Both the position numbers and the translations under genes were made by a program. From Nitrospirota bacterium (GTDB lineage: Bacteria > Nitrospirota > Nitrospiria > Nitrospirales > Nitrospiraceae): a stretch of 10,474 nt of DNA. Under the pieces are notes generated by a model. The model was not told where the DNA came from. It saw only the letters and a list, made by a program, of their open reading frames with translations, and ran no database searches. The stretch's first letter is position 1; every line of letters starts with the position of its first letter. Positions 1 through 6,101 of the stretch are shown here, piece by piece. The stretch covers positions 1 to 10,474 of the forward strand of contig JACPZN010000381.1 of NCBI GenBank assembly GCA_016195505.1, read 5' to 3'.

Positions 1-346
1 AGGGCAGGAACTCACAGAACGCCGCCGTCACTTCCGTGCCTTTATATCCGTCCACAAATCCCTTATCCTCGACATCGACCACGGCAACAACGGCATTCTT
101 CAAACCACCATCCTTGCCGACTTCAATGGTCTTCAGGAACCGCTTGTCCCCATCCATCAAGCTCTTGTTCGGATTCTTGGGACAGAATTTGGGGTTCGGG
201 AACTTGGCAAAGGAAAATTCCTTTTGCTCGGCCTTCCCGGCATATGTAACCTTGCCGGCAATGGTTCCGCCTGCAAACGAGGTGAGAGGCGCCGCGACGA
301 ACGCGACGGCTGCCACGCCATATACGACTGATAGCGCACTCTTCAT
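1..346 (-). CDS. Secreted protein of unknown function, partial (3' end outside window)
   Basis: Translated from the complement, starting at the ATG at 346. That ATG follows a strong AAGGAGG ribosome-binding site with seven bases of spacing. The 115 codons in the window are open and continue past the left edge. The N-terminus (MKSALSVVYGVAAVAFVAAP, then LTSFA) is a clear Sec signal peptide with likely cleavage after SFA at about residue 25. The mature part begins GGTIAGKVTYAGKAE, followed by two separated Phe-Cys pairs (about residues 55 and 111) and a GGLKNAVVAV segment. The G-x-I/V-x-G-x-V opening and the 'GGLxNavV' stretch resemble small periplasmic beta-sandwich proteins annotated as carboxypeptidase-regulatory-like or methylamine-utilisation-like; this is recollection of a pattern, not a proven match. 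It probably acts in the periplasm. Function is unknown. Confidence 0.8.
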   Translation of the reverse strand, partial: MKSALSVVYGVAAVAFVAAPLTSFAGGTIAGKVTYAGKAEQKEFSFAKFPNPKFCPKNPNKSLMDGDKRFLKTIEVGKDGGLKNAVVAVVDVEDKGFVDGYKGTEVTAAFCEFLP

Positions 347-784
347 GGGACTGCCTCCTTGTGATTGACTAACCGCCTTGTTTCCTAACTCGCGTGTCCC
401 CTTTTCCTTCACCGGCCGGTGAGAGGAACGTGGGAACGGCATCCTCTCTGCTATACTCAATCGGCAACTTGCTGGCGAGGCTAGCTTTTGACCGAGTATC
501 GATAAGGTCCATATGTATATGAGATGTTACCGTACCCTGTCAATCTCAAGCAAGTACCTAAATTAGTAGCTATTACCTCACCAACCTGGTAAGGTGTTAA
601 TGTTTCAACGTGGCGGGCCTCGCGTGGAACAGGAGATCAAACGGCCTATCACCGATGTTGCTGTACCGAGAATCTGATCGGAGGTCCGACCTGAGCCGCC
701 CCTTTTGGTTTGCGTCTTTGGACCGCTCCTTCCCCTCTCCTGCTCGTGTCTCAGACAATGTCATTTTCAGAAGGAGGAACCCTC
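347..784. other. Divergent intergenic region / leader of the RRM gene
   Basis: This 438-base stretch separates the minus-strand secreted protein from the plus-strand RNA-binding protein, and I see no convincing gene in it. It must hold both promoters. A TTGACC at 488-493 followed by AT-rich sequence at 511-520 is a possible but weak promoter for the RRM gene. An imperfect inverted repeat (ACCTCACCA, three-base loop, TGGTAAGGT) spans 575-595. If the promoter guess is right, the RRM mRNA has a leader of about 250 bases. Confidence 0.5.
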
Positions 785-1120
785 ATGGGTTCAAAACTTT
801 ATGTCGGCGGGTTGCCCTATGCGGCAACTGAATCGCAGCTCACCACTTTGTTTGCCGCACACGGGACAGTCGAGTCCGCGCGCGTGATCACAGACAAATT
901 TACAGGGCAATCGCGGGGCTTCGGCTTCGTCGAGATGGCCACCCCTGAAGAAGCGAAGGCGGCCATTACCGCCTTGAACGGGACCCAGATGGACGGACGT
1001 CCCCTGACCGTGAACGAAGCCAAGCCACAGGAACCACGTTCCGGTGGCGGAGGCGGACGCTTCAGCGGAGGCGGTGGGGGCGGACGCGGCAACGATTTCG
1101 GTAACCGCAGCCGTTTCTAA
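785..1120 (+). CDS. RRM-domain RNA-binding protein, glycine-rich (bacterial Rbp type)
   Basis: A 111-residue cytoplasmic RNA-binding protein. The start is the ATG at 785, preceded by AAGGAGGAA at a normal distance; the frame is open further upstream but no other start there has a comparable site. One RNA-recognition motif occupies about residues 3-80, with RNP-2 as LYVGGL (5-10) and RNP-1 as RGFGFVEM (44-51), which carry the aromatic residues that stack on RNA bases. The tail (about 86-111) is Gly/Arg-rich (SGGGGGRFSGGGGGGRG) and ends in FGNRSRF. This layout matches single-RRM bacterial proteins known from cyanobacteria and many other phyla, some of which are cold-induced and thought to act as RNA chaperones. 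The RNA target is unknown. A strong hairpin follows the stop codon, so the gene is probably monocistronic. Confidence 0.93.
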   Translation: MGSKLYVGGLPYAATESQLTTLFAAHGTVESARVITDKFTGQSRGFGFVEMATPEEAKAAITALNGTQMDGRPLTVNEAKPQEPRSGGGGGRFSGGGGGGRGNDFGNRSRF

Positions 1121-1139
1121 ATCCAGACAATTCGACGAC

Positions 1140-1162
1140 GGGGGGCCTCAGTGAGGCCCCCC
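1140..1162 (+). terminator. Strong hairpin after the RRM gene
   Basis: GGGGGGCCTC and GAGGCCCCCC form a perfect ten-pair GC-rich stem around a three-base AGT loop, 19 bases after the RRM stop codon. The 3' side is followed by GAGCTTAAT rather than a clean T run, so it is a weak fit to a classical intrinsic terminator, although the stem is very stable. It sits only 25 bases before the desaturase start and may insulate, or structure the leader of, that gene. Confidence 0.7.
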
Positions 1163-1187
1163 GAGCTTAATCTGCGTCAACACACTC

Positions 1188-2057
1188 ATGACACAAGCTG
1201 CGCCACCCCTCACGGGGCTCAGACGTACCTACCCCGTTTACATGACGAAGCTGCTCTTCAGCCTCATCACTGTGAGCGCCCTGATTGGAGTCCCAACTTT
1301 CGCCTTCGTCTATGGTTATACGTGGTTGGACTGGACCATGTTCGGGCTGTTGTATGTCGTGACCGGTTTAGGCATTACCGTCGGCTACCATCGCTTGATG
1401 GCGCATCGGAGCTTCAATTGCCCCGGTTGGGTCAAGGCAGGATTCCTCATTGCCGGTGGATGGGCTCTGCAAAACTCTGCGTTGAAGTGGGCGGCAGACC
1501 ACATTCGCCACCATGCCGCTTGCGACCAAGACGCCGATCCCTACAACGCCCAGCGAGGATTTTGGCACAGCCACTGCGGATGGCTTTTCGCCGACGATCG
1601 CTACATGGATGAAAAATACGCGACGCGGTTACGGCAGGACCCGCTCGTGATGTGGCAACACCGCTATTATGTGCCCATCGTGCTCTCAGGTCTCGCGCTC
1701 ACGTTTGTGGTGGGATTTCTGCACAGCGGCTGGATCGGCGGCCTGGGCTGTTTTTTGCTCGCCGGCATCGGTCGGACGTTTGCCGTCCTTAATTCAACCT
1801 TTTGTATCAACTCGATCTGCCATCTGTGGGGAAGTCAACCGCACAGCCAAGCGGACTCCAGTCGAGATAGCTGGTGGGTATCACTGTTGACATTTGGCGA
1901 GGGCTACCACAACTATCACCACACTTTCCAAAGCGACTACCGCAACGGCCCTCGCTGGTATAACTTCGACCCATCGAAATGGCTGATCTTCACGCTTTCA
2001 CTTGTCGGACTGGCATCGTCGCTCCGCACCGCCTCTTCCCCTGAGCCTAAATTTTAA
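1188..2057 (+). CDS. Membrane fatty-acid (acyl-CoA/acyl-lipid delta-9 type) desaturase
   Basis: A 289-residue integral membrane di-iron desaturase that would introduce a cis double bond into saturated acyl chains, adjusting membrane fluidity. All three histidine boxes are present: HRLMAH (68-73), HIRHH (105-109) and HNYHH (241-245), with additional family histidines in FWHSHCGW (127, 129) and ICHLWG (212). Hydrophobic segments at about 21-45, 49-67, 162-180 and 184-200 give the expected two pairs of membrane helices. Full length for the family. The start is uncertain: ATG 1188 and ATG 1242 (MTKLLFSL) are both in frame and neither has a good Shine-Dalgarno site; the second would begin right at the first membrane helix. 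The 3' end overlaps the convergent methyltransferase by 11 bases. Whether the substrate is acyl-CoA, acyl-ACP or phospholipid cannot be told from sequence. Confidence 0.93.
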   Translation: MTQAAPPLTGLRRTYPVYMTKLLFSLITVSALIGVPTFAFVYGYTWLDWTMFGLLYVVTGLGITVGYHRLMAHRSFNCPGWVKAGFLIAGGWALQNSALKWAADHIRHHAACDQDADPYNAQRGFWHSHCGWLFADDRYMDEKYATRLRQDPLVMWQHRYYVPIVLSGLALTFVVGFLHSGWIGGLGCFLLAGIGRTFAVLNSTFCINSICHLWGSQPHSQADSSRDSWWVSLLTFGEGYHNYHHTFQSDYRNGPRWYNFDPSKWLIFTLSLVGLASSLRTASSPEPKF

Positions 2058-2841
2058 CAGGCTGCGTTTTCCATCCCGACAACACACACCGTTGAGCGAT
2101 CAATGGTTGAACGCTCGTGAGGTCTTCCGACACTGCCGCCATCACCAGATCCGCAAGATGCGGATCCTCGAAACATTCGTCCACGTCGTCGAGAAACCCA
2201 CCCCGCAGCAATGGATGATAGAGAAACTCTCGTCCTGGGCTAATGACGACTTCCAACGGATACTCGGCGATCACCACGCGCTCAAGGCCTATTCTCTCCA
2301 GCCAGCCTCGGCCTTCTTCAGCAGACGGACGTTCAGCAATATAGGCTTCCAGTCGACGCCGCTCCGTGAGCAAACCCCGAACCGCCATTTCCTGATCCAC
2401 GCGACGCCATAGTGAGTCGAACGTGCCAAGCGACGGAAAGGTCAGCACCAGCTGGCCTCCTGGCTTGAGATGTTCGACCAATCCCTGGACGACTTCAAAC
2501 CGATAAGGCCGGAAGAACATCACCGACAGGTTGCCGGTGATGCGGTCGAACATCGTGAACTCAGGCGGCAATGCGCGCATATCGAGGCACTCGAACCGCA
2601 GCCAAGGCAGCTGTTCACCCTGAATGGCCCGCGCACGTGCTACCTGTGCTGCACTCAGATCGATGCCCAAAACCCTTCCAGTCTGGCCCACCTGCTCGGC
2701 CAAATAGAAAGCCGGGATACCGTGACCGGAAGCAATGTCGAGGATTGTGGCACCGGAAAACAGATCGAGATGCTGAAGCAACGCTTCGGCAAACGGCGTG
2801 GACCAATAATCCTGTTTGGGAAGCGGCCACCGGACAGTCAC
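2047..2841 (-). CDS. Class I SAM-dependent methyltransferase, substrate unknown
   Basis: A 264-residue cytoplasmic protein with a Rossmann-type SAM-binding core. Motif I is ILDIASGHG (33-41), the acidic residue closing the second strand is D61 in GIDLS, a further motif reads FECLDMRALP (about 83-92), and the later-strand motif is LKPGGQLVLTF. This is the pattern of small-molecule/quinone-type class I methyltransferases (UbiE/Methyltransf_11-like), but nothing identifies the acceptor. The reading frame begins with GTG at 2841 embedded in ATGTGACTG; no clear ribosome-binding site precedes it, so the start is tentative, though residues right after it already look family-like (WPLPKQDYWSTPFAEALL). 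It converges tail to tail with the desaturase; the two stop codons lie within the shared sequence CTAAATTTTAA. Confidence 0.88.
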   Translation of the reverse strand: MTVRWPLPKQDYWSTPFAEALLQHLDLFSGATILDIASGHGIPAFYLAEQVGQTGRVLGIDLSAAQVARARAIQGEQLPWLRFECLDMRALPPEFTMFDRITGNLSVMFFRPYRFEVVQGLVEHLKPGGQLVLTFPSLGTFDSLWRRVDQEMAVRGLLTERRRLEAYIAERPSAEEGRGWLERIGLERVVIAEYPLEVVISPGREFLYHPLLRGGFLDDVDECFEDPHLADLVMAAVSEDLTSVQPLIAQRCVLSGWKTQPVKI

Positions 2842-2855
2842 ATCACACTTTCACA

Positions 2856-2870
2856 CAGCGCATGGCGCTG
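2856..2870. promoter_or_regulatory. Inverted repeat just upstream of the methyltransferase start
   Basis: CAGCGC-ATG-GCGCTG is a perfect six-base inverted repeat with a three-base spacer, 15-29 bases upstream of the GTG start of the methyltransferase. It could be an operator, or a hairpin in the 5' leader where a ribosome-binding site would be expected. No assignment to a regulator is possible. Confidence 0.35.
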
Positions 2871-2945
2871 TTCACCTGTCATAATTGGCCTAGCTTACTC
2901 CACACTCTTGTTGAGGGCCAACTACCTTTTGAAGGAGGTGGCGGG

Positions 2946-3053
2946 ATGTATCGGGGAGAGAAACACGTTCAAGCAGAATCCGCTCACATACCTCCTCTTC
3001 AGACCGCTCAGAAAAGATTTATGTGGCGATTCGCTAGATCGCACCAAAGATGA
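2946..3053 (+). CDS. Candidate 35-residue small protein
   Basis: An ATG at 2946 is preceded by AAGGAGG (2933-2939 region) with about seven bases of spacing, one of the better ribosome-binding sites in the window. It opens a short frame MYRGEKHVQAESAHIPPLQT followed by AQKRFMWRFARSHQR, ending at TGA. The product is basic and hydrophilic with no membrane segment. It lies on the plus strand in the 237-base gap between two minus-strand genes (methyltransferase and the 229-residue protein), so it does not overlap either. No promoter is clear and no homolog is recognised; a chance Shine-Dalgarno match is the main alternative. Confidence 0.3.
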   Translation: MYRGEKHVQAESAHIPPLQTAQKRFMWRFARSHQR

Positions 3054-3078
3054 GGTCGTAGCGCGATGCGAGCGTGGC

Positions 3079-3768
3079 CTACAGACCGAACTCGGATTGA
3101 TCCGCGCCATCAGCGGCTTCGAGATGGCCTTCAGACAGCGCAGCATAATGGCGCGCCCACGTCAGATACATATACCCACTGTCTCGTATGACATCGGTCC
3201 CCTTCAATAACTTGCCAACGACCTCAGCATGTCTTCCGTTCACCGCGAGGTCTGCGGCACGACGCTTCAATGCCGGGGCCAACGCGGCCATCAATGCGGC
3301 CATCTCACCGACTAACTGCCGAACGTCAGGCCCCTGGTCGTCCCTACGGTCCGGTGTATCCAACACCACCTCTCCATTGGCCGCGTCACTCGCCTTGGAT
3401 GGTTGAGGATACAGGTGCTCAAATCGATCGATCAGCGGCTGTGCTTCAGGGGTGCTGATCCGGGTCGGGTCGCTGGGGGAATGATCCCAGGTAAGCGTCC
3501 GGATGCCGGCCTCCGTGAGGACGCTGCGGATAGTTTCGACGATCGCGTCCAGCGTCACCTCGGTCCAGGGCCGCAAGTCTAGCACCCGCTCCTCAGGCCT
3601 GCCTGGCGGCGGGCTGTCGTGCACCAGCACCCAACAGCGGTCGAAAATCGCGGTGCGGAGGCTATCCGATATGTTGAGCGCGGTCAGACGGGACGTGCAG
3701 AGGGCCGTGACTAACAGGGCGAATTGAAGATCGGGCATGTCGGGGCGATGGATATCGAGCGTCTGCAT
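3079..3768 (-). CDS. Conserved-looking hypothetical protein, last gene of the oxidoreductase cluster
   Basis: A 229-residue soluble protein of no recognised family. The start ATG at 3768 follows a GAGAGG site with about nine bases of spacing. The N-terminal half (MQTLDIHRPDMPDLQFALLV to about residue 120) is mixed alpha/beta in composition; a polar, Asp/Pro-rich linker follows (about 121-150, with TPDRRDDQGPD), then a helical C-terminal half rich in Ala/Leu (VGEMAALMAALAPALKRRAA). It carries no Cys-rich cluster motif and no GxGGQG sequence, so it is not an ordinary gamma or ferredoxin-type delta subunit. It lies 74 bases downstream of the 78-residue gene on the same strand. By position it may be an accessory or assembly factor of the oxidoreductase, but it may equally be an unrelated read-through gene. 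Confidence 0.75.
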   Translation of the reverse strand: MQTLDIHRPDMPDLQFALLVTALCTSRLTALNISDSLRTAIFDRCWVLVHDSPPPGRPEERVLDLRPWTEVTLDAIVETIRSVLTEAGIRTLTWDHSPSDPTRISTPEAQPLIDRFEHLYPQPSKASDAANGEVVLDTPDRRDDQGPDVRQLVGEMAALMAALAPALKRRAADLAVNGRHAEVVGKLLKGTDVIRDSGYMYLTWARHYAALSEGHLEAADGADQSEFGL

Positions 3769-3842
3769 AGTCGGTTGCCTCTCACATGAGGCGTCGGAAT
3801 GGCCCCCAGTGGTGATGACGCCTCGGTCACGGATTGATTCGC

Positions 3843-4079
3843 TCAGGCTTCGACATGAATGTCGAAGAACGCGCCGACGCTTTCGAGCAGCCGCGCTTTA
3901 ATTTCATCCTTTGTGCCGTTCATCACGTGCAGCGTCATGCTGCCTGCCGATCCATCCGGCAAGGTGACGGACATGTGAGGGTGCGCCAGTTCGGGCGCGG
4001 TGCCCTTATCCAGCCGCATGCCGTAGCTCAGCGTGTAGTGGGGCTTCGCAATTGTGCGCGTTGCTTGCCATTCCGCCAT
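3843..4079 (-). CDS. 78-residue protein of the oxidoreductase cluster (possible small/epsilon subunit)
   Basis: Start chosen at the ATG at 4079 (MAEWQATRTIAKPHYTLSYG), which follows GAGGTGG at a short spacing; the open frame extends further upstream but that part reads as non-coding gap. The protein is small, soluble and without cysteines, so it does not carry an Fe-S cluster. The C-terminal half (GSMTLHVMNGTKDEIKARLL) looks like a compact beta-alpha fold. Five-subunit pyruvate and 2-oxoglutarate oxidoreductases with extra small subunits are described from Hydrogenobacter and Nitrospira, and the position directly after the beta subunits fits such a role. This is inference from context; the sequence itself shows no diagnostic motif. 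Confidence 0.75.
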   Translation of the reverse strand: MAEWQATRTIAKPHYTLSYGMRLDKGTAPELAHPHMSVTLPDGSAGSMTLHVMNGTKDEIKARLLESVGAFFDIHVEA

Positions 4080-4101
4080 GATCCACCTCGTTTCAGATCG
4101 T

Positions 4102-4116
4102 CGACAGGGCCTGTCG
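4102..4116. repeat. Compact hairpin in the gap between beta subunit 2 and the 78-residue gene
   Basis: CGACAG-GGC-CTGTCG forms a perfect six-pair stem with a three-base loop in the 100-base gap between the two genes, just upstream of the ribosome-binding site of the 78-residue gene. It could be an mRNA-processing or stabilising hairpin that sets subunit stoichiometry, or a partial attenuator. There is no T run after it on the minus strand, so it is not a classical terminator. Confidence 0.4.
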
Positions 4117-4179
4117 GCTGACGGGTGGAAGATTCTGGCGGTTCGTATTGGCCATCTCCCGTATCTTCTGCCCATATTG

Positions 4180-5052
4180 TTAGGCCGTCGCGAGAGCTGC
4201 CGGCTTCGGGAGAAACTCCCTGTAGCCGTACCGCTCGGCCAGGTACGCCTTGGCTTCCTCGCTGACGTACTCGGTGAATTTGTATCGATCGTCCTCGACG
4301 GTCTTGGCGTCTTCCATCACCTTGTCGGTCGGGATCGCATACTCGATATTGCAAGACGTATAGGCTTGAATATAGGTCGGACCGACTTCTCGGGCGATCA
4401 GCACCGCCTTCTTGATGCAGCTTTCCACCCGCCGCGGATTATTCGGCACGACAGTGGCGATATAGGCGCAGCCGGCGATTTTGGCCATGCTGACCATATC
4501 CATCTTTTCAAACTTCTTGCCGAGCGGGGCCATCTTGAGCACCGCTCCTCTGGTCGTCATTCCGCTTTCTTGTCCGCCCGTATTGCCGTACACCTCATTA
4601 TCCAGCATGATCGTCGTGAACCGTTCCTTCCGGAACCAGGAATGGAGCACTTGCTGAAATCCGATATCGGCGGTTCCTCCGTCACCTGCCATCACCACGA
4701 CATCCTTGGGTTTGTCGCCGAAACGAATTCGCAACCCGCGTGACAACCCACTGGCGACACCGTTCTGGTCGCCGTAATTGCCGTACACGAAGGGAATCGC
4801 CGCCTGCGAAATGGCCAGACGACCGCAGCCCGCCGTGCCGACCGTAATCGTGTCTTCGGGATTCGGGAACGCAATGATTGCCAACCGGATAAACAAGGTC
4901 ATGGCGCAGCCGGCGCACATTGGATGCTCCTCAAGAATTTCTTTGAAGCTTCCCATTTGCGACACGGTCGTTTTTTTCCCGAAGGGACCGTGTTCCACCA
5001 TATCCCGATATTCTTTCGGCATGAACGTGTCAAATCCAGGGGTGAACTTCAC
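4180..5052 (-). CDS. 2-oxoacid:ferredoxin oxidoreductase beta subunit, second paralog
   Basis: A TPP- and 4Fe-4S-binding beta subunit of the pyruvate/2-oxoglutarate:ferredoxin oxidoreductase family, which interconverts a 2-oxoacid plus CoA with acyl-CoA, CO2 and reduced ferredoxin. In the 290-residue frame the TPP motif is GDGGTADIGF (123-132) with DNEVYGNTGGQ (151-161), and four cluster cysteines are in place: CAGC (46, 49), TAGC (76) and YTSC (234). It is collinear with the neighbouring beta subunit throughout and is clearly a paralog. The GTG at 5052 is the first standard start codon, but the strong AGGGAGG site (5080-5074) lies 21 bases above it. An in-frame CTG at 5067 is spaced six bases from that site and would add residues LSLDY before VKFTPGF. 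The start is therefore unresolved. Followed by the 78-residue gene. Confidence 0.92.
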   Translation of the reverse strand: MKFTPGFDTFMPKEYRDMVEHGPFGKKTTVSQMGSFKEILEEHPMCAGCAMTLFIRLAIIAFPNPEDTITVGTAGCGRLAISQAAIPFVYGNYGDQNGVASGLSRGLRIRFGDKPKDVVVMAGDGGTADIGFQQVLHSWFRKERFTTIMLDNEVYGNTGGQESGMTTRGAVLKMAPLGKKFEKMDMVSMAKIAGCAYIATVVPNNPRRVESCIKKAVLIAREVGPTYIQAYTSCNIEYAIPTDKVMEDAKTVEDDRYKFTEYVSEEAKAYLAERYGYREFLPKPAALATA

Positions 5053-5114
5053 ATAATCCAGACTCAGACGACACCTCCCTCTCTGTATGTTAACCGCGGT
5101 TGCGGTTGTGATGT

Positions 5115-6020
5115 TTACGCCTCTTGCGAAGTCAACTGCTTCGCGGCGGCTTTCTTGTCCTTCGCCTTGGCAGCAACTTCAGCCAGCAGCGCCTTTGCAG
5201 GCTCACTGATGTATTCCTTAAACGCAAACCGCTCGTTCGGCTTTTCCGAATCACGCATTTCCTGCAGGCCTTCCATGCTGTCCTTGCCGATCTCCAAAAT
5301 GCATGGCGTGTAGAGCTGGAGATAGGTGGGTCCGATTTCCCTCGAGATCAAGACCGCATTGCGGACGACCTTCTCGACGAGCGAGGGCTTGCTCACCGTG
5401 CAATTCACGATGTAGTGACAGCCGGATTCCCTTGCAATCTCCGGGAGGCGCACTTTATCGAAGAGTTTGCCGACCGGGGCCATTTTAGCGACGAACCCCT
5501 TCTGCATAAGACCGCTTTCCTGCCCGCCTGTATTGGCATACAGCTCGTTGTCGAAACAGATAGTGGTAAACTTTTCCTGCCGGAACCACGCCTGGAGCGT
5601 CATGTCCAGGCCGATATCCACCGTTGCGCCGTCTCCTGCTAGCACGACCACATCCTTGGTGCGATTCGGGAAACGGACCGTCAAGGCCCGTTTTAAACCG
5701 GACGCCACCGCGTTTTGATTGCCGAACAGCGAGTGGATGTTGTGGATGGCGACGTGCGGGAAGACCAGGCTGGTGCAGCCGGTCGAGCCGACCATGACGG
5801 TGTCTTCCGGGTTGGGGAGTGCGGCTAAGATATAGCGAAACGCCATGGACTCGGGACATCCGGCACAAAGCGAGTGTTGCTCGATGAGTTCCTTGGAGGT
5901 GCCGATGTCTTTCCAGCCCCGGTCTTCCTTGCCATAGGTGGCATGGTTGACCAGGTCCTGATAATCCGACGGCATAATGTCATAGAGATCCGGCGATATG
6001 GTGATGCGTTCCTTGCTCAT
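5115..6020 (-). CDS. porB: Pyruvate/2-oxoacid:ferredoxin oxidoreductase beta subunit, first paralog
   Basis: A 301-residue TPP- and 4Fe-4S-binding catalytic subunit. The start ATG at 6020 is preceded by AGGAGAT with good spacing. The TPP/Mg motif is GDGATVDIGL (129-138) with DNELYANTGGQ (157-167), and the four cysteines expected to hold the proximal cluster are in LCAGC (52, 55), STGC (82) and YTPC (240). The C-terminus carries an extra lysine/alanine-rich tail (AAKAKDKKAAAKQ) beyond the core. It lies 81 bases after the alpha subunit and 62 bases before the second beta paralog, same strand. Together with alpha it would form the catalytic heterodimer that, in an autotroph using the reductive TCA cycle, carboxylates acetyl-CoA to pyruvate or succinyl-CoA to 2-oxoglutarate. 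Which of the two substrates is used cannot be decided from these motifs. Confidence 0.94.
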   Translation of the reverse strand: MSKERITISPDLYDIMPSDYQDLVNHATYGKEDRGWKDIGTSKELIEQHSLCAGCPESMAFRYILAALPNPEDTVMVGSTGCTSLVFPHVAIHNIHSLFGNQNAVASGLKRALTVRFPNRTKDVVVLAGDGATVDIGLDMTLQAWFRQEKFTTICFDNELYANTGGQESGLMQKGFVAKMAPVGKLFDKVRLPEIARESGCHYIVNCTVSKPSLVEKVVRNAVLISREIGPTYLQLYTPCILEIGKDSMEGLQEMRDSEKPNERFAFKEYISEPAKALLAEVAAKAKDKKAAAKQLTSQEA

Positions 6021-6101
6021 GGTGTTATCTCCTCTCAGACCTGCTGAGCTAAACGGTGTGCCCTGTTGGGGTCATACAATCGTTCTGCGTTCGTTTCACG
6101 C

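Noticed and set aside
1151..1612. 153-codon plus-strand frame over the desaturase start
   Set aside because: Out-of-frame shadow of the desaturase; Arg/Pro-rich and begins inside the hairpin.
2470..3210. 246-codon plus-strand open frame
   Set aside because: It overlaps most of the methyltransferase antisense; the translation is Cys/His/Arg-scattered with no family motif, and the opposing frame has clear SAM-binding motifs.
4054..4743. 229-codon plus-strand open frame
   Set aside because: Antisense to the second beta subunit and the gap after it; no motif and a shadow-like composition.
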